Of a stretch of DNA of 64,000 nucleotides, positions 18,235-27,062 are shown in pieces. How positions within the stretch are numbered: position 1 is the stretch's first letter; every line of letters begins with the position of its first letter. This stretch comes from Clostridium sp. AM34-11AC. Lineage in GTDB: Bacteria; Bacillota; Clostridia; Lachnospirales; Lachnospiraceae. The notes beneath the pieces are model-generated. The model worked only from the letters and a program-made list of their open reading frames with translations, did no database searches and was not told the origin of the DNA. The position numbers and the translations under genes are program-made. The stretch is taken from the NCBI RefSeq assembly GCF_003435375.1, contig NZ_QWGL01000013.1, forward strand, positions 29,542-93,541, written 5' to 3'.

Positions 18235-19533
18235 ATGGACAAGAACAGAATTCATTTATTCCGCAGAAGGCGGGAGACAGATAAGAGGTACAGGCGGTAT
18301 GTCAGATGCCTCACCGTGATTCTTTTGAGTGTAGTCATGCTATGTGCTGGGTGCACCGGGAAAGACGCAGTGGGAAGCTCTGCCGGTGGCTCTGGGGAAC
18401 AGACCGCTGCGGCAGACAGCCGGCAAAACGAAGCCGGCAGCAGCACTGAGGCAGCCCCAAAAACGGAGACAGCTGCTACAGCTTCCCGCAGCTGGAACAA
18501 TATGTCCCCGGTAAGTTCCATGGATCTTCTCTATGCGGATCAGTTTTCCGTGGATTATTATGAGAATGACATCTCGCTCATCACCATCGGGGATACAGAC
18601 CAGTTCCTTCTTCTGCCGGAAGGGATGTCCGCGCCGGTCGGACTGCCGGATTCCATCAAAATCCTCCAGAAACCGGTAAAAAATATCTATCTTGTGGCGA
18701 CATCCGCTATGGATGATTTCATTCACCTGGACGCAATGGATTTGATTGCGCTCTCCGGCACAAAGGACACCGGATGGTATCTGCCGGAAGCAAGAACGGC
18801 AATGGAAGAGGGAAAAATTGCCTATGCAGGAAAGTACAGCGCTCCGGACTACGAGAAGATCTTAAGCAGTGACTGCGGTCTCGCCGTGGAGTCCACCATG
18901 ATCTACCATACTCCCGAGGTAAAAGAACAGTTGGAACGCCTTGGGATCCCGGTTCTCGTGGAGCGGTCCAGCTATGAGGGCCATCCCCTGGGAAGAATGG
19001 AGTGGATCCGGCTCTACGGTGTCCTGACGGGAAAAGAGGCTGAGGCGGAACAGGTATTTCGCGAAAATATGGACGCTCTGTCCGATGTCCTCGACATGGA
19101 ACCATCCGGAAAAACGGCCGCTTTTTTCTATGTGACGAATTCCGGCAGCGTCAATGTCAGGAAGAATGGGGACTATATCGCAAAAATGATCGCCCTGGCA
19201 GGCGGAACTTACATTCCCGGGAATGCCGGTTCTGATGAGAACGCACTTTCAACGATGAACATGGATTTTGAGTCCTTCTATGCCGCCGCGAAGGATGCGG
19301 ATGTGCTGATCTACAACAGTACCATTGACGGGGAACTCACCGCGATCGATGAGCTTTGCGCAAAGAATCAGCTTTTTGCGGATTTCAAGGCAGTGAAAGA
19401 GGGCAATGTCTGGTGTACCGGGAAGAACATGTTCCAGGAGACCATGGGCCTGGGGGATATGATCCGGGATATGAACGCGGTGTTTGCCGACGATACCGAA
19501 TATAGCTTTACATATCTTCATCAACTGAAGTGA
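18235..19533 (+). CDS. BtuF/FecB-like substrate-binding lipoprotein of an ABC importer
   Basis: 432 residues. The N-terminus is basic (RRRRETDKRYRR) and followed by a hydrophobic stretch and lipobox LCAGC, then a S/A/T-rich linker to about 90 and a class III periplasmic-binding fold (helical-backbone two-lobe type). Recognisable segments are DLIALSG, the lobe around PVLVERSSYEGHPLGRMEWI, MIALAGGTYIPG and ADVLIYNST. This is the extracellular receptor for the BtuC/BtuD pair that follows. Ligand (cobalamin, cobinamide, haem or siderophore) cannot be read from sequence; the riboswitch context favours a corrinoid or related tetrapyrrole. The start 6 bases after the preceding stop suggests coupling. 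Confidence 0.82.
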   Translation: MDKNRIHLFRRRRETDKRYRRYVRCLTVILLSVVMLCAGCTGKDAVGSSAGGSGEQTAAADSRQNEAGSSTEAAPKTETAATASRSWNNMSPVSSMDLLYADQFSVDYYENDISLITIGDTDQFLLLPEGMSAPVGLPDSIKILQKPVKNIYLVATSAMDDFIHLDAMDLIALSGTKDTGWYLPEARTAMEEGKIAYAGKYSAPDYEKILSSDCGLAVESTMIYHTPEVKEQLERLGIPVLVERSSYEGHPLGRMEWIRLYGVLTGKEAEAEQVFRENMDALSDVLDMEPSGKTAAFFYVTNSGSVNVRKNGDYIAKMIALAGGTYIPGNAGSDENALSTMNMDFESFYAAAKDADVLIYNSTIDGELTAIDELCAKNQLFADFKAVKEGNVWCTGKNMFQETMGLGDMIRDMNAVFADDTEYSFTYLHQLK

Positions 19534-19636
19534 CACGCAGGTGACAGCTGATCAACAGCACGGGATCGTCACTGCGTTGAATTCACACCTGCTGATGAGA
19601 ACACGAAAAATTATAAATGAAAGGGGAAGAACGCTT

Positions 19637-20647
19637 ATGTCAACCCAGTCTAAGCGGATCGTCCGGGCCTACCTGCTGTTATTTGTCCTGCTTGCAGCCT
19701 TAAGCTTTCTGAGCCTGGCCGTCGGCAGCGTGCGCGTATCGGCAGCAGATATTCTTGCGGCCCTGGGTGGAAAAGATAGGACTGATATGACCCGTCATAT
19801 TATCTTTGATATCCGCCTCCCCAGAATGCTGGCGGCGTTGATCCTCGGCGGGGCGTTATCGGTGTCGGGCTTCCTGCTGCAGACATTTTTCTCGAATCCC
19901 ATCGCCGGCCCCTTCGTCCTTGGAATCTCTTCCGGAGCGAAGCTCGTCGTTTCGATCTTCATGATCCTGTTTCTCGGACAGGGACTCATCATGAATTCCT
20001 GGGTCATGATCGGTGCGGCTTTTCTCGGTGCCATGGCCTCCATGGGCTTCGTGCTGGCGGTCTCAAAAAAGCTTCCTCAGATGTCCATGTTAGTGGTAAG
20101 CGGGATCATGATCGGATATATCTGTTCGGCGGCAACGGATTTTATCGTAACCTTCGCCGATGACTCCAATATCGTGAACCTCCACAACTGGTCCATGGGA
20201 AGTTTTTCCGGCATCTCCATTGATGGGGTAAAGATCTGTCTCCTTGTGACTGCTACAGCTCTCGTTTGTTCCATGCTGCTCTCAAAAGCCATGGGTGCCT
20301 ATCAGCTGGGGGAGGTCTACGCGAGAAACATGGGTGTCAATATCAAACGGTTCCGGATCGAGCTGATCCTGTTATCCAGCGTTCTTTCCGCTACAGTGAC
20401 AGCCTTTGCGGGCCCCGTCTCCTTCGTGGGGATCGCGGTGCCCCATATGATCAAACAGCTGTTTAAGACCGCGAAGCCCATCGTTGTGATCCCGGGATGT
20501 TTCCTTGGCGGTGCAGTATTCTGCCTGTTCAGCGATCTGCTGGCGAGAACGTTGTTTTCACCGACAGAACTTTCCATCAGTTCTGTGACGGCGGTGTTCG
20601 GAGCGCCGGTGGTGATTGCCATGATGATAAAAAGAGTGAAACGTTGA
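19637..20647 (+). CDS. btuC: BtuC/FecCD-type ABC importer permease
   Basis: 336 residues from the ATG at 19637, chosen over an upstream in-frame GTG because GAAAGGGGAAG lies before it. FecCD family permease with about ten membrane helices; hallmarks are RLPRMLAALILGGALSVSG, NPIAGPFVLGISSGAKL and FAGPVSFVGIAVPHM, the last containing the coupling region that contacts the ATPase. It works with the preceding binding lipoprotein and the following ATPase. Transports metal-chelate or corrinoid ligands; the specific symbol rests on the riboswitch context. Confidence 0.87.
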   Translation: MSTQSKRIVRAYLLLFVLLAALSFLSLAVGSVRVSAADILAALGGKDRTDMTRHIIFDIRLPRMLAALILGGALSVSGFLLQTFFSNPIAGPFVLGISSGAKLVVSIFMILFLGQGLIMNSWVMIGAAFLGAMASMGFVLAVSKKLPQMSMLVVSGIMIGYICSAATDFIVTFADDSNIVNLHNWSMGSFSGISIDGVKICLLVTATALVCSMLLSKAMGAYQLGEVYARNMGVNIKRFRIELILLSSVLSATVTAFAGPVSFVGIAVPHMIKQLFKTAKPIVVIPGCFLGGAVFCLFSDLLARTLFSPTELSISSVTAVFGAPVVIAMMIKRVKR

Positions 20648-20672
20648 TAGGAATAGTCTGAAAGGAGAGCCC

Positions 20673-21812
20673 ATGCAGAACTACCTGACAGCAGACAATT
20701 TAACCGTCGGATACCGCGGAAAACCGATCCTGTCCGACATCTCCATGAACATCCGCCGCGGATCCATCGTCACGCTGATTGGACCGAACGGGGCTGGAAA
20801 ATCCACGATCTTAAAGAGTATCATCCGGGAACTTTCCCCATTAGGCGGAAGTGTATTTCTTGACGGCACAGCCCTGGAGGATTACTCGGATCCTGATTTT
20901 GCGAAAAAGACCGCGGTGGTCATGACGGGTCGGCCGGATCCGGAGCTTATGACGTGTTTTGACGTGGCGGCAGCAGGAAGATATCCGTATACCGGGCGGT
21001 TCGGGATCCTGTCCAAAGAAGACAAGAAAAAGGTCATGGATGCCCTCGAAATGGTCCGGTGCGAAAGCCTTGCGGATGTCCTGTTCCAGAACACCAGCGA
21101 TGGGCAGAAACAGCGGATCCTCTTAGCCCGGGCGATCTGCCAGGAACCGGAGCTTCTCGTTCTCGACGAGCCCACATCCTTTCTCGATATCCGGCACAAA
21201 CTGGAGCTTCTCGATATCTTAAAGAAACTGGTCCATGAGCGCAATGTGGCAGTCCTCATGTCGCTTCACGAGCTGGATCTTGCGGAGAGGATCTCTGACT
21301 ATGTGCTCTGCGCGGAAAACGGGACCATCGGGAGAACAGGGACGCCCCGGGAGGTGTTTGAGGGAGACTATATCGCAAAGCTCTACGGAATCGAACACGG
21401 GAGCTATCTGACGTCCCTTGGATTTCCGGAACTCCCGAGAACAGACGGAGCGCCGAGGGTCTTTGTCATCGGCGGCATGGGGAGCGGGATTCCTGTGTAC
21501 CATGCCTTAAACCGGGCGGGGATTCCCTTTGCTGCGGGCGTGATCCATGAAAACGATATGGAGTACCAGACAGCGAGAGTGCTGGCAGCAGAAGTGATCC
21601 GGGAAGCGGCCTTCGAACCGGTGGGAGAGCAGGCGTTTCTTAGGGCGAAGAAAGTGCTAGAGTCCTGTGAGGCCGTTTTCTGCCCGTTAAACGTCTTCGG
21701 AACTATGAATAAAAAAAACCGGGAACTTCTCCGGATCGGAACGGAACTCGGAAAATTACGGCAAATTCATCTTGACAAATCTGATTCCGGTGATATACTA
21801 AATGACAAGTGA
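20673..21812 (+). CDS. btuD: BtuD/FecE-type ABC ATPase with extra C-terminal domain
   Basis: 379 residues, against about 250-260 for typical BtuD or FecE. The ABC domain (1-255) has Walker A GPNGAGKSTILKSI, a signature NTSDGQKQR where the usual LSGG is altered to TSDG, Walker B LLVLDEPTSFLD and the H-loop SLHELDLAE. Residues about 262-370 form an additional alpha/beta domain opening with RVFVIGGMGSGIPVYHAL, which looks like a nucleotide- or ligand-binding Rossmann-type unit. It is not CbiZ, the domain sometimes fused to BtuD. It may sense ligand or regulate the importer. The gene is the end of the transporter cluster, and the thrS promoter lies inside its last codons. Confidence 0.83.
   Translation: MQNYLTADNLTVGYRGKPILSDISMNIRRGSIVTLIGPNGAGKSTILKSIIRELSPLGGSVFLDGTALEDYSDPDFAKKTAVVMTGRPDPELMTCFDVAAAGRYPYTGRFGILSKEDKKKVMDALEMVRCESLADVLFQNTSDGQKQRILLARAICQEPELLVLDEPTSFLDIRHKLELLDILKKLVHERNVAVLMSLHELDLAERISDYVLCAENGTIGRTGTPREVFEGDYIAKLYGIEHGSYLTSLGFPELPRTDGAPRVFVIGGMGSGIPVYHALNRAGIPFAAGVIHENDMEYQTARVLAAEVIREAAFEPVGEQAFLRAKKVLESCEAVFCPLNVFGTMNKKNRELLRIGTELGKLRQIHLDKSDSGDILNDK
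21772..21799 (+). promoter_or_regulatory. promoter of the thrS T-box transcript
   Basis: TTGACA (21772-21777), 16 bases, TATACT (21794-21799), located within the 3' end of the upstream ATPase gene. The leader starts about 25 bases later. A good match to the sigma-A consensus. Confidence 0.75.
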
Positions 21813-21825
21813 AAAAAACAACACG

Positions 21826-22048
21826 TTGACAGGAAGAGTACGTTCGGAAACTGCTCAGAGAGGGATACATTTGGTGAGAGTTATCCTGCACGGAACGAGC
21901 TGAAGACCACCCTGGAGTGTCCCCTAATCGGGAACGGTGATTCCGTTATCATCAAATGAAGTGGTATAGAAATTCTATACAAGCAGGGTGGAACCACGGG
22001 TAATCTCGTCCCTTGATTATGTGAAAACGCATAATCAAGGGACTTTTT
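21826..22048 (+). promoter_or_regulatory. T-box leader of thrS, Thr (ACC) specifier
   Basis: Stem I has CAGAGAGGG and TTTGGTGAGAG, and the specifier loop reads GAAG-ACC-A-CCCTGGAG with ACC (Thr) at 21906-21908. The T-box core is GCAGGGTGGAACCACGGG (21983-22000). The terminator is CCCTTGATTATG / CATAATCAAGGG with TTTTTT (22009-22047). Uncharged tRNA-Thr should permit read-through into thrS. Confidence 0.95.
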
Positions 22049-22290
22049 TATTTACGCGAACAACGAGCCAAAGTCCGCGCTTGTGCGAGACCTTGGCAAC
22101 TGCCGCGATAACAAGGGGAAACTCGCGAAGCGTGTTTTCACTTGTTTGCGCGAGTGACAAAACAGAGACTGTGTTCACACAGGAAACTGAAAACGCGGTA
22201 TTACAAGCCACGGCTCGCGTGAGATTTTCACTGAGAAAAAGCAGCTGTAAAATATCTCGGCTGCACGAAATTTTTCCAAGAGAAAAAGGA
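22049..22290 (+). repeat. hairpin-rich leader segment before thrS, related to 30.4 kb element
   Basis: About 240 bases lie between the T-box terminator and thrS, which is unusually long. They contain GCCAAAGTC/GACCTTGGC arms (22063-22096) and further GCGAG/CTCGC pairings. On the minus strand, GCCAAGG-TCTCGCAC-AAGCGCGGAC resembles the minus strand at 30.45 kb (GCCAAGT-CACAT-TCTCGCGC-CGAGCGCGGTC). It looks like a dispersed intergenic repeat inserted downstream of the attenuator. No protein-coding frame is convincing here. Confidence 0.45.
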
Positions 22291-22298
22291 GAATGAAC

Positions 22299-24239
22299 AT
22301 GAAAGTAACATTAAAAGACGGCTCTTTTAAAGAGTATGCACAGCCGATGGCTGTCATCGACATCGCAAAAGACATCAGCGAAGGTCTTGCAAGAATGGCC
22401 TGTGTCGCAGAGATCGACGGAGAAGTAAAGGATCTGCGCACTATCGTTGACAAGGACTGCACTTTAAATATCTTCACAGCAAAGGATCCGGAAGGACTTG
22501 CAGCACTCCGCCACACAGCAAGCCATGTGATGGCTCAGGCGATCAAGCGAATCTGGCCGGAGACAAAGCTTGCCATCGGTCCGTCCATCGCTGACGGTTT
22601 CTACTACGATATCGACCGTGATGAGCCGGTAACATCCGACGACCTCGCAAAGATCGAGGCTGAGATGAAGAAGATCATCAAGGAAGCTCTCCCGTTAGAG
22701 CGTTTTGAGCTTCCGAGAGCAGAGGCGATCGCCCTTATGAAAGAGAAGAACGAGCCGTACAAGGTAGAGCTCATTGAGGATCTTCCGGAAGATTCCATCA
22801 TCAGCTTCTACAAGCAGGGTGAGTTCACCGACCTCTGTGCAGGTCCGCACCTCATGAACACAAAGGAAGTCGGCAAGGCATTCAAGCTCATGAACATCGC
22901 AGGCGCTTACTGGCGCGGAAGCGAGAAGAACAAGATGCTGACCCGTATCTACGCAACAGCCTTTGCGAAAAAAGAGGACTTAGACGCTTACGTTACCATG
23001 ATGGAAGAGGCGAAGAAGCGTGACCACAGAAAGCTCGGCAAAGAGCTCGGTCTCTTCATGATGAGCGATGCAGGCCCAGGATTCCCGTTCTTCCTTCCAA
23101 AGGGAATGATCTTAAAGAACACACTGCTTGACTACTGGCGCGAGATCCACAAAAAAGCAGGTTATGTAGAAATCTCCACACCGATCATCTTAAACAGAAG
23201 CCTCTGGGAGACATCCGGTCACTGGGATCACTATAAAAACAACATGTATACAACCGTCATCGACGGCGAAGATTACGCCATCAAACCGATGAACTGCCCG
23301 GGCGGCGTTCTTGTTTACGCTTCCGAGCCGCGTTCCTACCGTGACCTTCCGCTCCGTATGGGTGAGCTCGGTATCGTTCACCGCCATGAGAAATCCGGTC
23401 AGCTTCACGGACTCATGCGTGTACGCTGTTTCACACAGGATGATGCCCATATCTTCATGACTCCGGAGCAGATCCGTGATGAGATCAAGAACGTAGCAGG
23501 TCTGATCAACCAGGTATATTCCCTGTTCGGATTCAAATATCATGTAGAGCTTTCCACAAGACCGGAAGACTCCATGGGAAGCGACGAGGACTGGGAGCTT
23601 GCAACAAACTCCTTACAGGGCGCATTAGACGACCTTGGACTTGACTATGTGATCAACGAAGGAGACGGCGCATTCTACGGTCCGAAGATCGACTTCCATC
23701 TGGTAGACGCGATCGGCAGAACATGGCAATGCGGTACGATCCAGCTTGACTTCCAGCTTCCGCAGCGTTTCGAGCTTGAGTACATCGGCGCTGACGGTGA
23801 GAAGCACAGACCGATCATGATCCACCGCGTATGCTTCGGTTCCATCGAGCGTTTCATCGGTATCCTGATTGAGCATTTCGCTGGCGCATTCCCGACATGG
23901 CTTGCACCGGTTCAGGTTAAGGTTCTCCCGATCTCCGAGAAGTACGAGGAGTACGCAAAATCTGTCAAAGCAGCTCTTGACGCGGCTGACATCCGTGCTG
24001 AGATCGACCTCCGTTCTGAGAAGATCGGCTACAAGATCCGTGAGGCACAGGGGCAGAAGATCCCGTACATGTTAGTTGTCGGCCAGAAGGAGCAGGCAGA
24101 TGGAACTGTATCCGTAAGAAGCCGCTTCAAAGGCGATGAGGGCGCTGAAGATCTCAACGTATTTATCGCAAACATCAAGGCTGAGATCGCTGGCCGTGTA
24201 AACCGTCCGGTCGAGGTTAAAAAGGAAGAGGAGAAATAA
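22299..24239 (+). CDS. thrS: threonyl-tRNA synthetase
   Basis: 646 residues from the ATG at 22299; an ATG six bases upstream is too close to AAAAAGGAG. Domains in order: TGS (1-60), the SAD/editing domain (about 65-225, with HTASHVMAQA and the DLCAGPH motif), the class II catalytic core (motif 2 around RMGELGIVHRHEKSGQLHGL, zinc-site residues including MNCPGG and MIHRVCFGS), and an anticodon-binding domain (about 540-646). It charges tRNA-Thr and edits Ser-tRNA-Thr. Controlled by the T-box upstream; closed by a terminator at 24281. Confidence 0.98.
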   Translation: MKVTLKDGSFKEYAQPMAVIDIAKDISEGLARMACVAEIDGEVKDLRTIVDKDCTLNIFTAKDPEGLAALRHTASHVMAQAIKRIWPETKLAIGPSIADGFYYDIDRDEPVTSDDLAKIEAEMKKIIKEALPLERFELPRAEAIALMKEKNEPYKVELIEDLPEDSIISFYKQGEFTDLCAGPHLMNTKEVGKAFKLMNIAGAYWRGSEKNKMLTRIYATAFAKKEDLDAYVTMMEEAKKRDHRKLGKELGLFMMSDAGPGFPFFLPKGMILKNTLLDYWREIHKKAGYVEISTPIILNRSLWETSGHWDHYKNNMYTTVIDGEDYAIKPMNCPGGVLVYASEPRSYRDLPLRMGELGIVHRHEKSGQLHGLMRVRCFTQDDAHIFMTPEQIRDEIKNVAGLINQVYSLFGFKYHVELSTRPEDSMGSDEDWELATNSLQGALDDLGLDYVINEGDGAFYGPKIDFHLVDAIGRTWQCGTIQLDFQLPQRFELEYIGADGEKHRPIMIHRVCFGSIERFIGILIEHFAGAFPTWLAPVQVKVLPISEKYEEYAKSVKAALDAADIRAEIDLRSEKIGYKIREAQGQKIPYMLVVGQKEQADGTVSVRSRFKGDEGAEDLNVFIANIKAEIAGRVNRPVEVKKEEEK

Positions 24240-24280
24240 TCCTCTGCTCGTTTAACCAGGTGCTGAAATTTCAGATTTTC

Positions 24281-24318
24281 GCCGGTCTTCGGAATTTTCC
24301 GGGGACCGGCTTTTTTTC
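24281..24318 (+). terminator. terminator after thrS
   Basis: GCCGGTC (24281-24287) pairs with GACCGGC (24304-24310) and is followed by seven T. A smaller palindrome, CTGAAATTTCAG, lies just before it. Confidence 0.85.
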
Positions 24319-24399
24319 TGTTTTTTTGTCTGTCTGCTTGCACTTTTTTCCGAATGATGGTATCATATTACGGAATATGACCGTTGGGAGGTTTATCAA

Positions 24400-25824
24400 T
24401 TGGCGAAGAAAAAGAACAAGAAAGTCGTTCGTTATCGCCGACCCCTGAATATCAATGTGGGCATGATCATTTTTGCCCTCATTTTCTTATATATGGCGTT
24501 TTATCTCTATACCTACCTTCGCAGGGACAAGGTGGAGTTTTATGAAGTTGTGGAGGGAAGTATCGTAAACGATACGAGGCACACCGGAATCATTTTCCGG
24601 ACAGAGGAGCCGAAATACACGGACCGTGCCGGAAATATCAACTTTTATCTGAGAGAGGGGAAAAGGGCAGCTGTCGGTACGAGAGTCTATTCCATTGATG
24701 AGACGGGAACTCTTTCCGCCCTGCTCGCGGAAAAAACGGACGGGTCTGTAGCCCTCTCAAAGGAAAACCTCGCTTCCTTAAAAAAGCAGCTGTCCAGCTT
24801 TAGCCAGACATTCACGAACGAAGATTTCCGGGAGGTCTATGATACGAAAAACACCCTGGATGCGGAAGTCCTGGAGTATGTGAGCGTTGATACCTTAAAA
24901 AATCTCGACAGCGCAGTCTCTGAACTGGGCGGAAATTTCACCCAGGTGCGGGCGGATCAGTCCGGCATTGTGTCCTACTCGGTGGATTCCATGGAGACAC
25001 TGACACCGAACCAGGTGACAGCGGATATGTTTGACAAGAGTTCCTACAAGAAATCCAGCGTGCGCTCAGGACAGCTCGTGGAGACCGGGGCACCGGCCTA
25101 CAAGATCATCACCTCCGAGGACTGGTCCATCGTGTTCCCGATGTCGGAGCAGGAACTTACCACTTATAATGGAAAGACTTCCCTCGCCGTGAAGTTTAAC
25201 GGCAGGGATCTTGAGACCTCCGGCGCGTTCTCCACAGTGACAGGCGGAGATGGAAAGACATACGGAAAACTCGATTTTTCTAAATATATGGAACAGTTTG
25301 TTTCCGACCGGTATGTGGATTTTGAGATCGTGACCGATGAGGTCCGGGGACTCAAGATCCCGAGAAGCTCCGTCACCGATGTGACTTTCTATGTGATCCC
25401 GAAGGATTATTACGTGAGCGCAAAGAAGGATGCTTCCGATTCCTCCTCCGTCTCCCAAAGCGGCTTCCGCAAGGAGACCTACGCGGATGGAAAGACGGTG
25501 GGTGTCATCACTTCGTGCACGATCTACTACGCGGATGATGAATACTATTACGTAGATGCCGGGGAGAACAGTGAACTGAAAGCCGGGGATTTCCTTACAA
25601 AGGACGATTCCGAAGAGCGTTACCAGATCGGAATGACCCAGACGGTACAGGGCGTCTACAATATCAACCGTGGATACGCGGTATTCAGAAGGATTGAGAT
25701 CCTTTCTTCGAATGATGAGTATTACACCATCAAAAAGGGCACCGATTATGGTCTGTCCGTCTACGACCACATCGTCCTGGATGCCAACGCCGTGACCGGA
25801 AACGGAATGATCATCTATCAGTAG
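24400..25824 (+). CDS. HlyD-like membrane-anchored protein of the ylm/division operon
   Basis: 474 residues. The start is TTG at 24400, supported by GGGAGG eight bases upstream and by no in-frame ATG nearby. The N-terminus is very basic (KKKNKKVVRYRR), then one transmembrane helix (about 20-41), and the rest is predicted outside. The body has barrel-sandwich/lipoyl-like pieces (EVVEGSIVNDTRHTGIIFRTEEP, ADQSGIVSY, GLKIPRSSV), typical of HlyD/membrane-fusion proteins, without an evident long coiled coil. It begins the operon yggS-sepF-ylmH, so a role in envelope or division is plausible. The partner transporter is not visible. Specific function unknown. Confidence 0.72.
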   Translation: MAKKKNKKVVRYRRPLNINVGMIIFALIFLYMAFYLYTYLRRDKVEFYEVVEGSIVNDTRHTGIIFRTEEPKYTDRAGNINFYLREGKRAAVGTRVYSIDETGTLSALLAEKTDGSVALSKENLASLKKQLSSFSQTFTNEDFREVYDTKNTLDAEVLEYVSVDTLKNLDSAVSELGGNFTQVRADQSGIVSYSVDSMETLTPNQVTADMFDKSSYKKSSVRSGQLVETGAPAYKIITSEDWSIVFPMSEQELTTYNGKTSLAVKFNGRDLETSGAFSTVTGGDGKTYGKLDFSKYMEQFVSDRYVDFEIVTDEVRGLKIPRSSVTDVTFYVIPKDYYVSAKKDASDSSSVSQSGFRKETYADGKTVGVITSCTIYYADDEYYYVDAGENSELKAGDFLTKDDSEERYQIGMTQTVQGVYNINRGYAVFRRIEILSSNDEYYTIKKGTDYGLSVYDHIVLDANAVTGNGMIIYQ

Positions 25825-25836
25825 GAGGTTTTTATC

Positions 25837-26520
25837 ATGTCAGTTGCAGAGAATATAAAGAACGTAAGGGAACGCATAAACGCAGCCTGCCTTCGCGCGG
25901 GAAGAGATCCGAAGGAGGTCACCCTGATCTCCGTCAGCAAGACGAAGCCGGTCTCCATGTTGATGGAGGCCTATGAGGCGGGAGAGCGCGACTACGGCGA
26001 GAATAAGGTACAGGAGATCACGGAGAAGCGCCCGCAGATCCCGGAGGACGCAAAGTTCCACATGATCGGCCATCTCCAAACAAACAAGGTCGGACAAGTC
26101 ATCGACAAAGTGGTCCTGATCCACTCCTGTGACAGCGTCCACCTGGCAGAGAAGATCGAGAAGGAAGCCGCAAAGCGCGATATGATCGCCAATGTGCTCC
26201 TTGAGGTCAATGTGGCGAGAGAGGAGAGCAAATTCGGCATGTTCTTAGAGGACGTAATTCCGAATTTAAAGGAGATCCAGGCATTTCCCCATGTCTGCGT
26301 AAAGGGAATGATGACCATTGCACCAAATGTCGAAAATGCAGAAGAAAATCGAAAATATTTTAAAGAATTATATCAATTATATGTTGACATCAAAAATAAA
26401 AACATTGATAATGGTACTATGAGTGTGCTGTCCATGGGTATGACCGGTGACTTCGAGGTAGCCGTTGAGGAGGGTGCAACCATGATTAGAGTAGGAACCG
26501 GAATCTTTGGTTCCAGATAG
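25837..26520 (+). CDS. YggS/YlmE family PLP homeostasis protein
   Basis: 227-residue alanine-racemase-like TIM barrel (COG0325) that binds PLP without known catalysis and helps pyridoxal-phosphate homeostasis. The PLP lysine is in LISVSKTKP; FHMIGHLQTNK, MGMSGD-like SMGMTGDFEVAVEEGATMIRVGTGIFG end the barrel as usual. Ribosome site AGGAGG. In Firmicutes (ylmE) it is usually next to sepF (ylmF), as here. Confidence 0.95.
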   Translation: MSVAENIKNVRERINAACLRAGRDPKEVTLISVSKTKPVSMLMEAYEAGERDYGENKVQEITEKRPQIPEDAKFHMIGHLQTNKVGQVIDKVVLIHSCDSVHLAEKIEKEAAKRDMIANVLLEVNVAREESKFGMFLEDVIPNLKEIQAFPHVCVKGMMTIAPNVENAEENRKYFKELYQLYVDIKNKNIDNGTMSVLSMGMTGDFEVAVEEGATMIRVGTGIFGSR

Positions 26521-26537
26521 ATTGGAGAGAACTAGAT

Positions 26538-27050
26538 ATGAGCTTTTTAGGCAAGATTATGGATACGATGCGTCTGAACGACGATGAAGATGACGATTAC
26601 TTCTTAGATGACGATTATGAGGATGAAAAGCCGGCGAGAAAGAACCTTTTCAAGAAGCAGACAGCTGATGATTTCGATGATTATGAGGAGGAGAAGCCAA
26701 GATTTTTACCCCGCACCACCAACAGCAATAAGGTTGTTCCGATGCGCCGCGGAAGCGGAATGGAAGTTTCCTTAATTAAACCGACCTCCTTAGATGACGC
26801 AAAGGAGATCTGCGATTACCTGCTTGCCGGAAAGGCAGTAGTCCTTAATATGGAGGGAATCCACACCGAGACCGCACAGCGGATCATCGATTTCACATCC
26901 GGATCCACATATTCCATGAACGGAAATCTCCAGAAAATTTCCAACTACATTTTTATCGCAACCCCGCAGTCCGTTGAGCTGTCCGGTGACTTCCAGGATC
27001 TTCTTACCGGAGGAAACTTAGACGTATCCGGACTCAACATCCATCTTTAA
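26538..27050 (+). CDS. sepF: cell division protein SepF
   Basis: 170 residues. The N-terminal part is an amphipathic membrane-targeting stretch (MSFLGKIMDTMRL) followed by an acidic D/E-rich linker; the C-terminal half (about 75-160) is the SepF domain with SLIKPTSLDDAKEICDYLL, AQRIIDFTSGSTYSMNG and IFIATPQSVELSGD. SepF anchors and bundles FtsZ at mid-cell. Upstream yggS and downstream ylmH match the standard ylm cluster. Confidence 0.96.
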   Translation: MSFLGKIMDTMRLNDDEDDDYFLDDDYEDEKPARKNLFKKQTADDFDDYEEEKPRFLPRTTNSNKVVPMRRGSGMEVSLIKPTSLDDAKEICDYLLAGKAVVLNMEGIHTETAQRIIDFTSGSTYSMNGNLQKISNYIFIATPQSVELSGDFQDLLTGGNLDVSGLNIHL

Positions 27051-27062
27051 TTAAGGATCCAT

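Noticed and set aside
25066..25770. 234-codon minus-strand frame inside the HlyD-like gene
   Set aside because: Antisense of a supported gene with no family resemblance and no start signal.
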